DNA of 64,000 bases, from contig JAPPMA010000062.1 in assembly GCA_028819295.1 (NCBI GenBank), positions 59,915-123,914 on the forward strand, given 5' to 3'. Shown piece by piece: positions 1-9,447 of this stretch. This stretch comes from a bacterium (GTDB taxonomy: Bacteria; Actinomycetota; Acidimicrobiia; Acidimicrobiales; Bin134). Every line of letters starts with the position of its first letter. Position 1 is the stretch's first letter. The translations under genes and the position numbers were made by a program. The notes beneath the pieces were generated by a model. It made no database searches. It was given only the letters and a program-made list of their open reading frames with translations, and was not told where the DNA came from.

Positions 1-2
1 TT

Positions 3-746
3 GCCCCCGTCTCTCCCGAATGCACGCTCTCGGCCGATTGGGCTCTTGGGGAAGTAAACGATTTCGGTTTCCGCAGCCTAAGCAGTGGTTGCCTGACGAC
101 GAGCGTGGACGCCGAGATCGCGGCGGCGATTGCCGATCTCGACGCCGCGTATCGCAATTTCAACCAGACCTACGGGACGGAATGCGGAAGACACGCTCTA
201 CGCCACGACAATGACGAGTTCGACGCCTGCATCCTCAGGCGAAGCACCAGCAGCGGAGAACCCCTGCCCAACATCAACTTCTATGGCCGCTGGCCAAGGC
301 TAGATGGTCCTGGTTCATTGGAAGATGTGCTTGTCAACTCCATCATAAACAGCGCCAACCCTGAAATCGCCTCGGTTTTCTCAAGAGCGGACGAGTGCGG
401 AACCTCGATGGTCCTTGGTAGCGGGCAGAACAGGAACAACTGGTTCTATTCGACACTCGCCATCTCCAGATGGGCCATCGACAGCCGCACAGCAGTGCGC
501 CTTGAAGGAGCAGTCCATGACAGCCTGGACGCGGTGCGCTCCCTGGGAGTGGACACGCTGGATAACGCGTGGGCCAGCACATACAACAACCCGCAAGAAG
601 CTTTGAGGGCGCTCCGAGAGCGACGTCTGTGGGGCGGTATAGCCGGGGAAAATCTGCTGGATGCGGCAATAGGCATCCTCGAAGCCAATGGAGTCGATGT
701 GCCCCCGATAGACGATCCCCCTGCTGTGTCCTGCCCCGCAACGTGA
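3..746 (+). CDS. Hypothetical protein, 5' end outside the window
   Basis: The frame is open from the first bases of the window, so the gene probably starts upstream; the first internal candidate start is a GTG at 105. At least 247 codons are visible. The protein has several cysteines in its N-terminal part (PECTLS, SGCLTT, TECGRH, DACILR), one in the middle (ADECGTS) and one near the end (VSCPAT). That pattern, with a proline-rich tail, suggests an exported, disulfide-bonded protein, but the N-terminus that would show a signal peptide is missing. I recognise no family. Confidence refers to it being a real gene, not to a function. Confidence 0.6.
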   Translation, partial: APVSPECTLSADWALGEVNDFGFRSLSSGCLTTSVDAEIAAAIADLDAAYRNFNQTYGTECGRHALRHDNDEFDACILRRSTSSGEPLPNINFYGRWPRLDGPGSLEDVLVNSIINSANPEIASVFSRADECGTSMVLGSGQNRNNWFYSTLAISRWAIDSRTAVRLEGAVHDSLDAVRSLGVDTLDNAWASTYNNPQEALRALRERRLWGGIAGENLLDAAIGILEANGVDVPPIDDPPAVSCPAT

Positions 747-853
747 GGTGCCACTGAGCGGTTCGTCATACTCGACGGGTATGGCAACCGCATAGATTCC
801 TGCGTTGTGGATTGACGCTGCGCCGCTGTCACAACGGTGCAAGGGCGCTTACT

Positions 854-1297
854 CTATCGGCTGGCCGAGAGCGGATCGCGGGTGTGCAGTTGGGGGAACA
901 GGGAGAAGTCGCGGTCGCTGGTGAGCAGAGTCTCGACTCCGCTGGCCATGCAGATGGCGGCGATCCGGGCGTCGTGGACGATCCCGCCGGTGATGTTGGG
1001 GCGGTTGACGAATCCTTTGAGGACATTCATGAAGCCGTCGGTCTCGCCGATCATGCGGCACGACGGGGATGCCTCCCAGACCCGCAGCTGGCGCCACGCT
1101 TCCTCAGGAGTGGAGGCGGCCTCCTTCCAGATCTTCCGGTTCGTCACCACGCTGAGGAACTCGTGGCCGCATGGCCATGGGATGGCCCAAGGATGATCTC
1201 CGTGGGCCAGGCCGGTGACGAATTCGTATGCTTCGTCGTTGTTCTCGAATTCTGGTCGGTGGGCATACACTAATATGTTGGTGTCGACAGCCAGCAT
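854..1297 (-). CDS. vapC: VapC-type PIN-domain toxin
   Basis: A 147-residue PIN-domain ribonuclease, the usual VapC length. It opens with MLAVDTNILVYAHR, carrying the first catalytic Asp (D5). A conserved Glu follows in GHEFLSVV near residue 46, then an Asp in VHDARIAAI near 108 and the last one in LLTSDRDFSLF near 127. VapC toxins cut RNA, commonly tRNA or rRNA, and are neutralised by a cognate VapB. The ATG shares one base with the stop of the upstream antitoxin gene (TGATG), so the pair is translationally coupled. Family assignment is firm; the RNA target cannot be read from sequence. Confidence 0.93.
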   Translation of the reverse strand: MLAVDTNILVYAHRPEFENNDEAYEFVTGLAHGDHPWAIPWPCGHEFLSVVTNRKIWKEAASTPEEAWRQLRVWEASPSCRMIGETDGFMNVLKGFVNRPNITGGIVHDARIAAICMASGVETLLTSDRDFSLFPQLHTRDPLSASR

Positions 1298-1563
1298 CAG
1301 GGATCTTCTTTGCCGAAGTCCAAGTTCGGCACTTCGTAGATCAGATCCCGCAATTCAGGCCAAGTGTAGCCCTCCAGCGGATTCTCCCCGTCGGGATCGC
1401 CCACTCGGCAGTCCTCGAGCTTGTAGGGAACAGCCGGTGTCGGTTCGTCCAGCACCCGCCGTATTCCGTCTTCCACGACGGTTCGCAGCGTGCAACCTCT
1501 GGCTTTGGCATGGCGCTTGGCCCGTTCCAGCAGTACATCGTGAATGTCGATCGTGGTCTTCAT
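1297..1563 (-). CDS. vapB: VapB-type antitoxin partner of the PIN toxin
   Basis: An 88-residue protein beginning MKTTIDIHDVLLERAKRHAK, a short beta strand plus helix typical of ribbon-helix-helix VapB antitoxins. The C-terminal half (PTPAVPYKLEDCRVGDP...) is the likely toxin-wrapping tail. I placed the start at the ATG at 1563 rather than further upstream, because that codon sits 12 bp from a perfect inverted repeat (1576-1597) that looks like the autoregulatory operator, and because the RHH strand must be N-terminal. It precedes and overlaps vapC by one base. Confidence 0.88.
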   Translation of the reverse strand: MKTTIDIHDVLLERAKRHAKARGCTLRTVVEDGIRRVLDEPTPAVPYKLEDCRVGDPDGENPLEGYTWPELRDLIYEVPNLDFGKEDP

Positions 1564-1575
1564 GCGACCCATACT

Positions 1576-1597
1576 ACCCATATCCCAAAATATGGGT
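1576..1597. promoter_or_regulatory. Operator/promoter of the first vapBC module
   Basis: A perfect 8-bp inverted repeat, ACCCATAT / ATATGGGT with a 6-bp spacer, lies directly upstream of vapB. On the minus strand TTACCC and TAGTAT stand 17 bp apart, with the vapB ATG 7 nt after TAGTAT, so the transcript could be leaderless. The most likely binder is VapB or the VapBC complex; this is inferred from position and symmetry. Confidence 0.6.
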
Positions 1598-1628
1598 AAG
1601 CAATATTTGGACTCTGACCGGCCCGATT

Positions 1629-2063
1629 TCAACCCCGTGTCGTGAGCACCACGTTCTGGAGGACTTCGCTGTCGCCGGTGCGGACGTACCACTCCCAGGC
1701 GGTGCCGTCGGGGTCGGTAACCCAGGTCTCGGTCTTCTCGGCGAAGCAGCACTGGGTGTCGTCCACCCCAGAGGTGGCCAGGCCCGACTCGCTTATGCGG
1801 CGTTCGGCAGCGAGCACCTCTTCGGCGGTCTCGACCTCCACACCTAGGTGGTTGATCGTGCCCCCGACACCGTTGCAGCATCCTTCTTCGTCGGCCGCAC
1901 CGCTCCCGGTTTCGAACAGTACCAGCTTGAGCGGCGGTTGGTCGATGGCAAAATTGGCGTACCCCGGCCGACGCCGTGCCGGCTCCACCCCGAAGAGGCG
2001 GGAGTAGAACTCCACCGCCTCTTCCAGATCGGACACGTTCAACGCCAGTTGCAATCTCATCAC
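1629..2063 (-). CDS. ArsI/CadI-family VOC metalloprotein
   Basis: A 144-residue single-domain vicinal-oxygen-chelate (glyoxalase fold) protein. The N-terminal LNVSDLEEAVEFYSRLFG is the classic first beta-alpha unit, and the C-terminal half has DDTQCCFAEKTETWVTDPDG followed by WEWY. Adjacent cysteines in this position with a C-terminal WE mark the ArsI (organoarsenical C-As lyase) / CadI (cadmium-induced) group. A second CC pair occurs at DEEGCCNG, inside the domain. It has no ars or cad neighbours here; it lies between two toxin-antitoxin modules. Substrate (methylarsenite versus another metal or thiol compound) cannot be decided. Confidence 0.8.
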   Translation of the reverse strand: MMRLQLALNVSDLEEAVEFYSRLFGVEPARRRPGYANFAIDQPPLKLVLFETGSGAADEEGCCNGVGGTINHLGVEVETAEEVLAAERRISESGLATSGVDDTQCCFAEKTETWVTDPDGTAWEWYVRTGDSEVLQNVVLTTRG

Positions 2064-2178
2064 GCCTCCTCTGCCATGAACTCTAAGCGGTTCCCGAACG
2101 AATCACAGACATAATTCCGCTTCTAGAGTTGGAGAGATGACAAGGCAATTTATATGTTCGCCTTGTAGACTATTGGCC

Positions 2179-2421
2179 GTGGCCAGAGTGAATGATCTAA
2201 AGGTGTCAAAGCGGGGGCAGATGAGTCTTCCGGTGGGGGCTCGTCGCCGGTGGGGGCTTGTTGATGGGGGCAGGGTCGGGTGCCTTGACTTGGGCGATGG
2301 GGTGCTGCTGGTTCCCGGTGGAGTCGAGAAGCTGCGTCAAGAGATCTTGGACTCTGTGTCTGACCAAAATTGGGCCGAGGCTCGGGCTGGATTTGGTGAT
2401 CCGGAATTGGCCAGCGAGTGA
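2179..2421 (+). CDS. AbrB/SpoVT-type antitoxin
   Basis: An 80-residue protein starting MARVNDLKVSKRGQMSLP, a swapped-hairpin AbrB/MazE DNA-binding domain, with an acidic C-terminal tail likely to bind the partner toxin. An ATG at 2137 is in frame, but the GTG at 2179 puts the DNA-binding strand at the very N-terminus as in relatives, and TAGACT at 2166-2171 lies 7 nt before it, so the transcript may be leaderless. The stop overlaps the start of the next gene by four bases (GTGA), the typical toxin-antitoxin arrangement. Confidence 0.8.
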   Translation: MARVNDLKVSKRGQMSLPVGARRRWGLVDGGRVGCLDLGDGVLLVPGGVEKLRQEILDSVSDQNWAEARAGFGDPELASE

Positions 2422-2837
2422 CGCAGCTTGTCGACGACCGTCTTCTCGCAACCCTGCTCGGTGGCGGTGATCCGCCAAAGTCCCAGGAGCCGGTCTATAC
2501 CACTGGCTATTGGTACGTGAGGCTGTGCCGGGCAGTTCTGTCTTCATCTGGTTCCCGGGGTGTTCTCTCGGCTTCTTTCACCGCACTGCCTTCAGCCATG
2601 CGCGATCAGGCGATGCAGGCCCTCTTGGAGTTGCCCGACGGGATCGGGCTTGAGAGCCTGAGAACCCTGGCCCCGGTTATCGGACAGCTCAGCCGCCGCC
2701 ATCAACTCAATGCACTTGGTATCGAAGCTCTGGCTGCCGCGGTCTACCTCGAAGCCGACGTCTACCTTTCGGCACCATCTCCCCGACTCCAAGAATCACT
2801 GACAGCGGAAAACCGTCATGTCGTGGTGATCGAATAG
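2418..2837 (+). CDS. PIN-like toxin partner with degenerate acidic residues
   Basis: A 139-residue protein translationally coupled to the AbrB-type antitoxin. Its second half, from LNALGIEALAAAVYLEADVY to LSAPSPRLQESL, follows the last helix-strand-helix of PIN domains. Where catalytic VapC proteins have acidic residues there (DA-LA and T-D-RL patterns), this one has IEAL and SAPSPRL, and no N-terminal Asp-Thr-Asn-like strand is present. I call it a PIN-like toxin from context and partial resemblance; it may be non-nucleolytic or use other residues. Confidence 0.6.
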   Translation: MTQLVDDRLLATLLGGGDPPKSQEPVYTTGYWYVRLCRAVLSSSGSRGVLSASFTALPSAMRDQAMQALLELPDGIGLESLRTLAPVIGQLSRRHQLNALGIEALAAAVYLEADVYLSAPSPRLQESLTAENRHVVVIE

Positions 2838-2987
2838 GCCGGAGTGGCCACCGCCAGCATCTCGCCGGCGTCCAGACTCACCATGCGGGCCGGATCGCCC
2901 ACCGCCGCCCCAAACAAGTTGATTCGCCGCACCCAGTCCGGTCGCGGCAGGTGGCCTGCGTGCTCCATTGCTCGTTCCGCCTCTGAT

Positions 2988-4940
2988 TCAGTCGGTGGAT
3001 TCCGTTGTAGGAGAGTGGAATACCACCAGCAACTGTCCGGTGTCCACCTGGTCGCCGACGCTCACCCGCACTTCGGCCACTTGGAGCGTTGCAGGGGCGG
3101 CCAGGGTGTGGAACATCTTCATCGCCTCGAGAACCACGACTGTGTCTCCCGTCGACACCTCGTCTCCAGGCTTGGCCCGCAGCTCGGTGATTGCTGCGGG
3201 GAACGGTGCTACTAGGGCCCGGATGCCGCTGCTAGCTGTTGCCGATTCGGTCGACTGAAGCTCTGACCAATCGATGATGGCGAAGGTGTGGGTGTGGCCC
3301 TCAACGTTGACAGCCACCGTGCCCTTTGGCCGGTCGATCATTACGGCTCGTCGCGTGCCACCAGCCGACACATGGGTACCAGTCCAGGCCGTCGCCCTCT
3401 CCGGTCCTTCCAGGGTTTCGTCGGTTTCGATCTCGACTCGGTGGACTTCGCCTTGGAAGTCGCGCAGGGCCAGACGGCGGGGGCCTCGGTGGGGGGAGAT
3501 GCGAAGCGGGCCTAGGGCATGCCAGGGGTTGGCCCGGCGAGATGTTCGCTCAGCAGCTAACCAGGCTCGGGCGGCGATGTCGATGGGAGGGACCGGCGGT
3601 TCGGGCAGGGTGATTTCGTCTAGGAATCGTGTGGTGACCTCGCCGGCGACGATCGGGGGTTGCTCGATGAGCCAGCGATGGAATCCCGCGGTGGTGATGG
3701 GCCCGCTGATGACGGTTTCGTCCAGGGCTTCTCCTAGGCGCCGTCGGGCGATGTCGCGGTCGGGCCCGAAGCAGATGAGCTTGGCGATCATGGAGTCGTA
3801 GTGGGGGGTGATCTCGCTACCCGGCACAACAGCGCTGTCCCAGCGGACACCATCGGGTACTCGGATGGCCCCGATGGTACCGATCTGGGGCTGAAATCCG
3901 GCGGCCGGGTTCTCGGCGTTGATCCTGGCCTCGAAGGCATGGCCGACGAATGACACGTCGGATTGGACTACCGGCAGCTCTTCGTCGGCTGCGATGCCAA
4001 TCTGGAGTTGAACGAGGTCGATGCCGGTGATGAGTTCGGTCACAGGATGTTCGACTTGAAGCCGGGTGTTGACCTCCAAGAAGAAATAGTCCCCGGTTTG
4101 GGCGTCGACCACGAACTCCACGGTCCCCAATGAGTCGTAGCCCGATGCCTGGGCGAGGGCCACGGCGGCAGACTCCAAGCCCTTGCGGGTGGTGTCGGAC
4201 AGGTTGGGTGCAGGGGCCTCTTCGAGGAGCTTCTGGAATCGGCGCTGGACCGAGCATTCTCGGGTCCCGAGGTGGATTACGTTGCCGTGTTGGTCTGCCG
4301 CGATCTGGATTTCGATGTGGCGGGGCTGTTGGATGTATCGCTCGACGATCACCGCGCCGTCTCCGAATGCCCGCTCAGCCTCGGCTTGGGCCTGGGCGAG
4401 TGCTTCCTCGAATCCGCCAGGATCATCGACGATGCGGATTCCTCGCCCGCCGCCACCGGCTGATGCTTTGATCAGCACCGGGTAGCCGATTCGCCGGGCT
4501 GCTTGGGCCAGGTCTTGGCGGTCTTGGGATTGGTCGTAACCGGGAATGACGGGGACGTCGGCCGCGATGGCCAATCGGCGAGCCTCGATCTTCGATCCCA
4601 GCAAGGCCATGGTTTCCGGTTTTGGACCAATCCAGATGCGGCCCGAATCGATCACCGCCGAAGCGAAGTCGGTGTTCTCCGACAAAAACCCGTAGCCGGG
4701 GTGAACGGCGGTGGCGCCGCTGTCGTTGGCTGCTTCCAGCACTGCGTCAATCGACAGATACGACCGCGCTGGGTCGGCCGGCCCCAGGCGTCGGGAGAAC
4801 GTGGCCTCCGACACGAATGGTGCGTGCTGGTCGGCGTCGGAGTGCACCGCCACCGTCTCCAAGCCCATTCGGTGGGCCGTGCGGATAATGCGCCGGGCGA
4901 TCTCGCCTCGGTTGGCGACCAAAACCCGCATGGGCCTCAC
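2988..4940 (-). CDS. Biotin-dependent acyl-CoA carboxylase alpha subunit (biotin carboxylase + BCCP)
   Basis: A 650-residue protein with an N-terminal biotin carboxylase (VLVANRGEIARRIIRTA, ATP-grasp loop ASAGGGGRGIRIV near residue 160) and a C-terminal biotin carrier domain with the biotinylation motif EAMKM (Lys about 608). It carboxylates its own biotin with ATP and bicarbonate and passes the carboxyl group to the adjacent beta subunit. The GTG at 4940 overlaps the upstream stop by four bases (GTGA); an ATG at 4931 is the alternative. With the upstream genes it looks like a methylcrotonyl- or geranyl-CoA carboxylase; the sequence does not fix the substrate. Confidence 0.9.
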   Translation of the reverse strand: MRPMRVLVANRGEIARRIIRTAHRMGLETVAVHSDADQHAPFVSEATFSRRLGPADPARSYLSIDAVLEAANDSGATAVHPGYGFLSENTDFASAVIDSGRIWIGPKPETMALLGSKIEARRLAIAADVPVIPGYDQSQDRQDLAQAARRIGYPVLIKASAGGGGRGIRIVDDPGGFEEALAQAQAEAERAFGDGAVIVERYIQQPRHIEIQIAADQHGNVIHLGTRECSVQRRFQKLLEEAPAPNLSDTTRKGLESAAVALAQASGYDSLGTVEFVVDAQTGDYFFLEVNTRLQVEHPVTELITGIDLVQLQIGIAADEELPVVQSDVSFVGHAFEARINAENPAAGFQPQIGTIGAIRVPDGVRWDSAVVPGSEITPHYDSMIAKLICFGPDRDIARRRLGEALDETVISGPITTAGFHRWLIEQPPIVAGEVTTRFLDEITLPEPPVPPIDIAARAWLAAERTSRRANPWHALGPLRISPHRGPRRLALRDFQGEVHRVEIETDETLEGPERATAWTGTHVSAGGTRRAVMIDRPKGTVAVNVEGHTHTFAIIDWSELQSTESATASSGIRALVAPFPAAITELRAKPGDEVSTGDTVVVLEAMKMFHTLAAPATLQVAEVRVSVGDQVDTGQLLVVFHSPTTESTD

Positions 4941-6559
4941 ATCCGGTAGACGAGGGGCCGCGACGGCGCCGCGTCGTCTTGGCGGCTGGCTAGCGCCAAG
5001 CAGAGGCCGAGGGCGTCGCGGGTTTCGACGGGGTCGATGAGTCCGTCATCCCACAGCCGCGACGTGGCGTAGTAGGGGTCGGACTGCGTCTCATATTGGT
5101 TGCGGACCTCGGCTCGTAGGGCGGTGATCTCCTCCTCGGTGGTGTCCTCGGCGTCAAGCCCTCCGAGACGGACGTCGACCAGCACCGTCTCCGCGGTGGC
5201 CGCGGCCATGGTGGCGATCCGCGAGTTGGGCCACGCGAATAAGAACCTAGGGTTGAACCCGCGCCCGCACATCCCGTAGTTGCCGGCTCCGTATGACCCG
5301 CCGATCAACACGGTGAAGCGGGGCACGGTGGCGTTGGCCACCGCAGCCACCATCTTGGCTCCGTGCTTGGCGATGCCGGCAGCCTCAGAGTCGCGTCCCA
5401 CCATGTAGCCCGATGTGTTCTGCAAGAAAAGCAGCGGTATACGGCGCTGCTCGCAAAGCTCGATGAAGTGGGTGGCCTTGAGCGCTGACTCGCTGAAGAT
5501 GATCCCGTTGTTGGCCACGATACCGGTGAGGTGCCCCCAGATGCGGGCGAAACCGCACACGATGGACGATCCCCATTCCGGCTTGAACGCCGAAAATCGC
5601 GAGCCGTCCACTAGGCGGGCAATGATCTCGACGGAGTCGAACGGCACCCGGTCATCGGCGTTGACGATGCCGTAGATCTCCGACGGGTCATAGGCGGGCG
5701 GCTCCGGTGGCTCCCAGCTGGCCCACCGCTGGCGATCGCTGATCAAACGCTGGTTGGTGGATTGGCAGATCTCACGCAACAGGCCATAGGCCTCGTGCTC
5801 GTTGGCGGCGATGTAGTCGCTGACCCCCGAAGTACGGGTGTGGACGTCAGCGCCGCCAAGTTCATCAGGATCGACGATCTCGCCCAGAGCGGCCTTGACG
5901 ATGGGCGGGCCCCCCAAGAAGATGCGCCCGATCCCCTCCACCATGATCACCTCGTCGCTCAGCGCGGGCACATAAGCGCCACCCGCGGTGCAGCCCCCCA
6001 AAACCACTGAGAGCTGGGGCAGGCCTTGGGCCGAGAGCCGGGCTTGGCGGTAGAACGAGCCGCCAAAGTGGTCCTTGTCGGGGAAGATCTCATCTTGAAG
6101 CGGCAAGAACGCGCCCCCGGAATCCACCAGATAGATAACCCCGAGATCGTTCTCCTCGGCGACCTGCTGGGCTCGGACGTGCTTCTTGATCGACATCGGC
6201 AGGAGCGATCCCCCCTTGACGGTGGCGTCGTTGGCGATGAACACATAGGGCACGTCGTGCACCAGCCCGATTCCGGTGACGATCCCCGCTCCGGGTGCCG
6301 TGTCGTCGTATTGGCCATAACCCGACAGAGTGGACAGCTCCAGAAACGGCGTCCCGCCGTCGGTGACCAAATCAATGCGGTCTCTCACCATCAGCTTGCC
6401 CCGGGCGAGGTGGCGTTCAATCGACCGGGAGCGCCGAGGGCCTCCGGAGATGGCCTCTTCCTGTCGCTCCTTCAGGGTGGACACCATCCCCTGATACCAC
6501 TCGGCATTTGTCGCGAAGACCTCCGAACGAGGGTCAATGTGAGATTCGATTTTTCTCAT
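4937..6559 (-). CDS. Acyl-CoA carboxylase carboxyltransferase (beta) subunit, MCC/GCC type
   Basis: 540 residues, close to methylcrotonyl-CoA carboxylase beta length. The N-terminal crotonase-fold half contains GGCTAGGAYVPALSDE, an oxyanion-hole loop. The C-terminal half has GGSYGAGNYGMCGRGFNP followed by RFLFAWPN, which is characteristic of the methylcrotonyl/geranyl-CoA carboxylase beta branch rather than propionyl-CoA carboxylase. It transfers CO2 from biotin on the alpha subunit to an alpha,beta-unsaturated branched acyl-CoA. The gene is coupled to the alpha-subunit gene and follows an acyl-CoA dehydrogenase gene by 28 bp, the usual order for leucine or acyclic terpene catabolism. Confidence 0.88.
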   Translation of the reverse strand: MRKIESHIDPRSEVFATNAEWYQGMVSTLKERQEEAISGGPRRSRSIERHLARGKLMVRDRIDLVTDGGTPFLELSTLSGYGQYDDTAPGAGIVTGIGLVHDVPYVFIANDATVKGGSLLPMSIKKHVRAQQVAEENDLGVIYLVDSGGAFLPLQDEIFPDKDHFGGSFYRQARLSAQGLPQLSVVLGGCTAGGAYVPALSDEVIMVEGIGRIFLGGPPIVKAALGEIVDPDELGGADVHTRTSGVSDYIAANEHEAYGLLREICQSTNQRLISDRQRWASWEPPEPPAYDPSEIYGIVNADDRVPFDSVEIIARLVDGSRFSAFKPEWGSSIVCGFARIWGHLTGIVANNGIIFSESALKATHFIELCEQRRIPLLFLQNTSGYMVGRDSEAAGIAKHGAKMVAAVANATVPRFTVLIGGSYGAGNYGMCGRGFNPRFLFAWPNSRIATMAAATAETVLVDVRLGGLDAEDTTEEEITALRAEVRNQYETQSDPYYATSRLWDDGLIDPVETRDALGLCLALASRQDDAAPSRPLVYRM

Positions 6560-6587
6560 TTGCCATCCGGTTCTAACAGACGTACCG

Positions 6588-7742
6588 CTATGCCACTTCG
6601 CCGAGTCCGAGTTCTCGGGAGATAACGAGGCGCTGGATCTCGCTAGTGCCCTCGCCGATCTCCAGGATCTTGGCGTCCCGGTAGAAGCGTGATACTGGGG
6701 TTTCGTCGATGAACCCGTAGCCGCCGAAGATCTGAGTGGCGTCCCGAGTGGCGGTCACGGCTGCTTCGGTGGCATACAGCTTGGCGATGGCGGCTTGTTT
6801 CTTGAAAGGCAGTCCGGCGTCTTTACGGGCCGCGGCGGCATAGGTCACTTGACGGGCTGTTTCTGCGGCCACTGCCATGTCGGCGCATTTGAAGGCGATC
6901 GCCTGGTAGCTGGCGATGGGTTTCCCGAAAGCCTGGCGCTGTTTGGCGTACATAGTGCATTCGTCCAGACACGCTTGGATGAGACCCACGGCCAGCGCCG
7001 CGATGGCGATGCGGCCGTCGTCGAGGGTGGCCAGGAATTGGTGAAACCCGCGGCCCGGTGCTCCCAGCAGATTTTCCTCAGGCACACGGCAGTCGTCGAA
7101 CACCAGGCCGTGGGTGTCGGAGGCATGCCACCCCATCTTGCGGTAGGCCGGTTCCACCACAAGACCGGGTGTTCCAGCGGGGACGATGATCGCCGAGATG
7201 CCGTCGTCGGTGCGGGCTGTGATGGTGACCAGGCTGGTGATGTCGGTGCCCGAGTTGGTGATGAATGTCTTGGCACCGTTGATCACCCATTGCGGTGCCT
7301 TTGACGAGCGGTCGAGTGCTGCCCGGGTCTGGGTGGCACCAGCATCGGAGCCACCCTGTGGCTCGGTGAGTCCGAATCCGGCCAATGCCCGCCCCGCGAC
7401 CAGATCGGGAAGGTACTGCTGCTTTTGGCTCTCCGTTCCATATTCGAAGATTGGCTTTGCTCCCAGGCCCACCCCGGCTTCCAAGGTGATGCCCATCGAC
7501 TGATCTGCTCTGCCGATCTCCTCGATGGCGATGCACAGCGTGGTGAAGTCGGCGCCTCCTCCCCCGTACTCCTCGGGGAACACCAGGCCAAACATGCCGA
7601 GATCTCCCATCGCTCGCACGGTGTCGGTGGGAAAGATGTGGTCGCGGTCCCAAACGGCCGCGTGCGGGACGATCTCGCTGACGGCGAAGTCGCGCACCAC
7701 ACTGCGGAACGCCTCTTGCTCATCGGTGAAGAAGCTGGTCAT
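6588..7742 (-). CDS. Acyl-CoA dehydrogenase
   Basis: A 384-residue flavoprotein of normal ACAD length. FAD and substrate motifs are visible: [15 protein letters not shown] in the middle, and [20 protein letters not shown] followed by [11 protein letters not shown] at the C-terminus. The catalytic Glu is at the canonical late position (E364 in GEGTSE). True isovaleryl-CoA dehydrogenases lack it there and carry their base earlier (LDLER-like); this protein has LDDGR at that place. So although the neighbours suggest leucine breakdown, the residues fit a short/branched-chain or citronellyl-CoA-like dehydrogenase better. It overlaps the upstream ligase gene by four bases. Confidence 0.9.
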   Translation of the reverse strand: MTSFFTDEQEAFRSVVRDFAVSEIVPHAAVWDRDHIFPTDTVRAMGDLGMFGLVFPEEYGGGGADFTTLCIAIEEIGRADQSMGITLEAGVGLGAKPIFEYGTESQKQQYLPDLVAGRALAGFGLTEPQGGSDAGATQTRAALDRSSKAPQWVINGAKTFITNSGTDITSLVTITARTDDGISAIIVPAGTPGLVVEPAYRKMGWHASDTHGLVFDDCRVPEENLLGAPGRGFHQFLATLDDGRIAIAALAVGLIQACLDECTMYAKQRQAFGKPIASYQAIAFKCADMAVAAETARQVTYAAAARKDAGLPFKKQAAIAKLYATEAAVTATRDATQIFGGYGFIDETPVSRFYRDAKILEIGEGTSEIQRLVISRELGLGEVA

Positions 7743-9376
7743 GCGTGCTGCTCTTGGGCCGCCACGCCGAGGCCAAGCTCTTCGATCGACTGCTCGCGCA
7801 TCAGGTACTTCTGGATCTTGCCGGTGATAGTCATGGGGAACTGGTCGGTAAACTTGATGTAGCGGGGAATCTTGTAGTGGGCGATTTGACCCCGGCAGAA
7901 CTCCTTGACGTCGTCGGCCTCGAGCGCAACTCCATCTCGCAATTGCACCCAGGCCATGATCTCCTCGCCGTATCGGGCGTCGGGTACGCCGATTACCTGC
8001 ACCTCCACCACGTCGGGGTGGCGATAGAGGTACTCCTCGATCTCGCGGGGGTAGACGTTTTCTCCGCCTCGGATGATCATGTCCTTGATACGCCCGACGA
8101 TGTTGATGTAGCCGTCGTCGTCCATGGTGGCGAGGTCGCCGGTGTGCATCCAGCCGTCGTTGTCGACGGCCTCGGCGGTGCGAGCCTCGTCTTCCCAGTA
8201 ACCCAGCATCACCGAGTAGCCCCTGGTCATGAATTCCCCGGCCTGGCCCCGGGGAACGGAGTCGCCGGTTTCAGGATCTGTGATGCGGATCTCGACGTGG
8301 GGATGGGCTCGGCCCACGGTGGACACCCGCTTGTCCACTGAGTCGTCGACCGATGTCTGGGTGGACACCGGCGAGGTCTCGGTCATTCCGTAGGCGATGG
8401 TCACCTCATCCATATTCATTCGGTCCACCACCTGTTTCATCACCTCTACCGGGCAAGGTGAGCCAGCCATAATCCCCGTCCGTAGTGACGACAAGTCGTA
8501 GCCGTCGAGGTCGGGCTCGCCCAGTTCGGCGATGAACATCGTCGGCACCCCGTACAGGCTGGTACATCGCTCCTGCTCGCAAGCCCTGAGCGCGGCCGCG
8601 GCGTCGAACCCCGCTGAGGGAACCACCATTGCCGCGCCGTGGGTAGTGCAGGCCAGATTGCCCAACACCATGCCAAAGCAGTGATAGAACGGCACCGGGA
8701 TGCACACCCTGTCAGCAGGGGTGTAGCCGCAGGCCTCGCCGACGAAGAAACCGTTGTTCAATATGTTGCGGTGGCTCAGCGTGGCTCCCTTGGGAAATCC
8801 GGTGGTCCCGCTGGTGTACTGGATGTTGATCGGATCATCCGGTCGCAGCGCCGCGGCCCGCTCCGACAGTCGGTCAGCAGACACCCCGGTGCCTCCAGCC
8901 ACTAGTCCATTCCAATCCGAGGTTTGGAGATACACCGCCTGTCGGGCCGGAACCCGGTCCCACACCTGCTCGACCATGCCCCGGTAGTCGTTGTGGGAGA
9001 ATGATTCTGCGGTCACCAGCACGCTGGTCCCCGACTGGTTCAGCACAAACTCCAATTCGGCTGTCCGGTACGCCGGATTGATCGTCACCAATATGGCCCC
9101 GATTCGGGCTGTGGCGTACTGCACCAGCACCCACTCCGCACAGTTCGGACTCCAGATCCCCACCCGGTCGCCCACCTGCACATCCATTGCCATCAACCCT
9201 GCGGCCACTTCATCGACCGCCGCGGCGAATTCGCGATACGTGTAGCGCAAACCCTGCTCCACCGAGACCAGCGCGTCCCGATCGGCATGAGCAGCCACCG
9301 TCCGGGCCAAGTTCACCGAGATGGTTTCGTCCAGCAACGGAGTCGCAATAGAACCCGAGTCAAATGACAACTTCAT
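7739..9376 (-). CDS. Fatty/branched acyl-CoA ligase (AMP-forming)
   Basis: A 545-residue ANL-superfamily adenylating enzyme. Seen motifs: the P-loop [16 protein letters not shown] near residue 190, YGMTETSP near 335, the hinge [11 protein letters not shown] near 420, and the C-terminal catalytic lysine in TITGKIQKY (about K520). It activates a carboxylic acid to the acyl-CoA. It is the first gene of a four-gene minus-strand operon (ligase, dehydrogenase, carboxylase beta, carboxylase alpha), so it probably supplies the acyl-CoA that is then dehydrogenated and carboxylated. Chain length is not readable. Confidence 0.9.
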   Translation of the reverse strand: MKLSFDSGSIATPLLDETISVNLARTVAAHADRDALVSVEQGLRYTYREFAAAVDEVAAGLMAMDVQVGDRVGIWSPNCAEWVLVQYATARIGAILVTINPAYRTAELEFVLNQSGTSVLVTAESFSHNDYRGMVEQVWDRVPARQAVYLQTSDWNGLVAGGTGVSADRLSERAAALRPDDPINIQYTSGTTGFPKGATLSHRNILNNGFFVGEACGYTPADRVCIPVPFYHCFGMVLGNLACTTHGAAMVVPSAGFDAAAALRACEQERCTSLYGVPTMFIAELGEPDLDGYDLSSLRTGIMAGSPCPVEVMKQVVDRMNMDEVTIAYGMTETSPVSTQTSVDDSVDKRVSTVGRAHPHVEIRITDPETGDSVPRGQAGEFMTRGYSVMLGYWEDEARTAEAVDNDGWMHTGDLATMDDDGYINIVGRIKDMIIRGGENVYPREIEEYLYRHPDVVEVQVIGVPDARYGEEIMAWVQLRDGVALEADDVKEFCRGQIAHYKIPRYIKFTDQFPMTITGKIQKYLMREQSIEELGLGVAAQEQHA

Positions 9377-9447
9377 GAGGATGATCTTCTTTCTGTTGTC
9401 CTTGCTTTCCTGTTGTCTGCATGATCTTGGCTCTCAGGCGCAAGGGC

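Noticed and set aside
2988..7742. Firm naming as leucine-degradation genes (liuA/liuB/liuD)
   Set aside because: Dehydrogenase residues do not match isovaleryl-CoA dehydrogenase and pathway partners are missing, so the substrate is left open.
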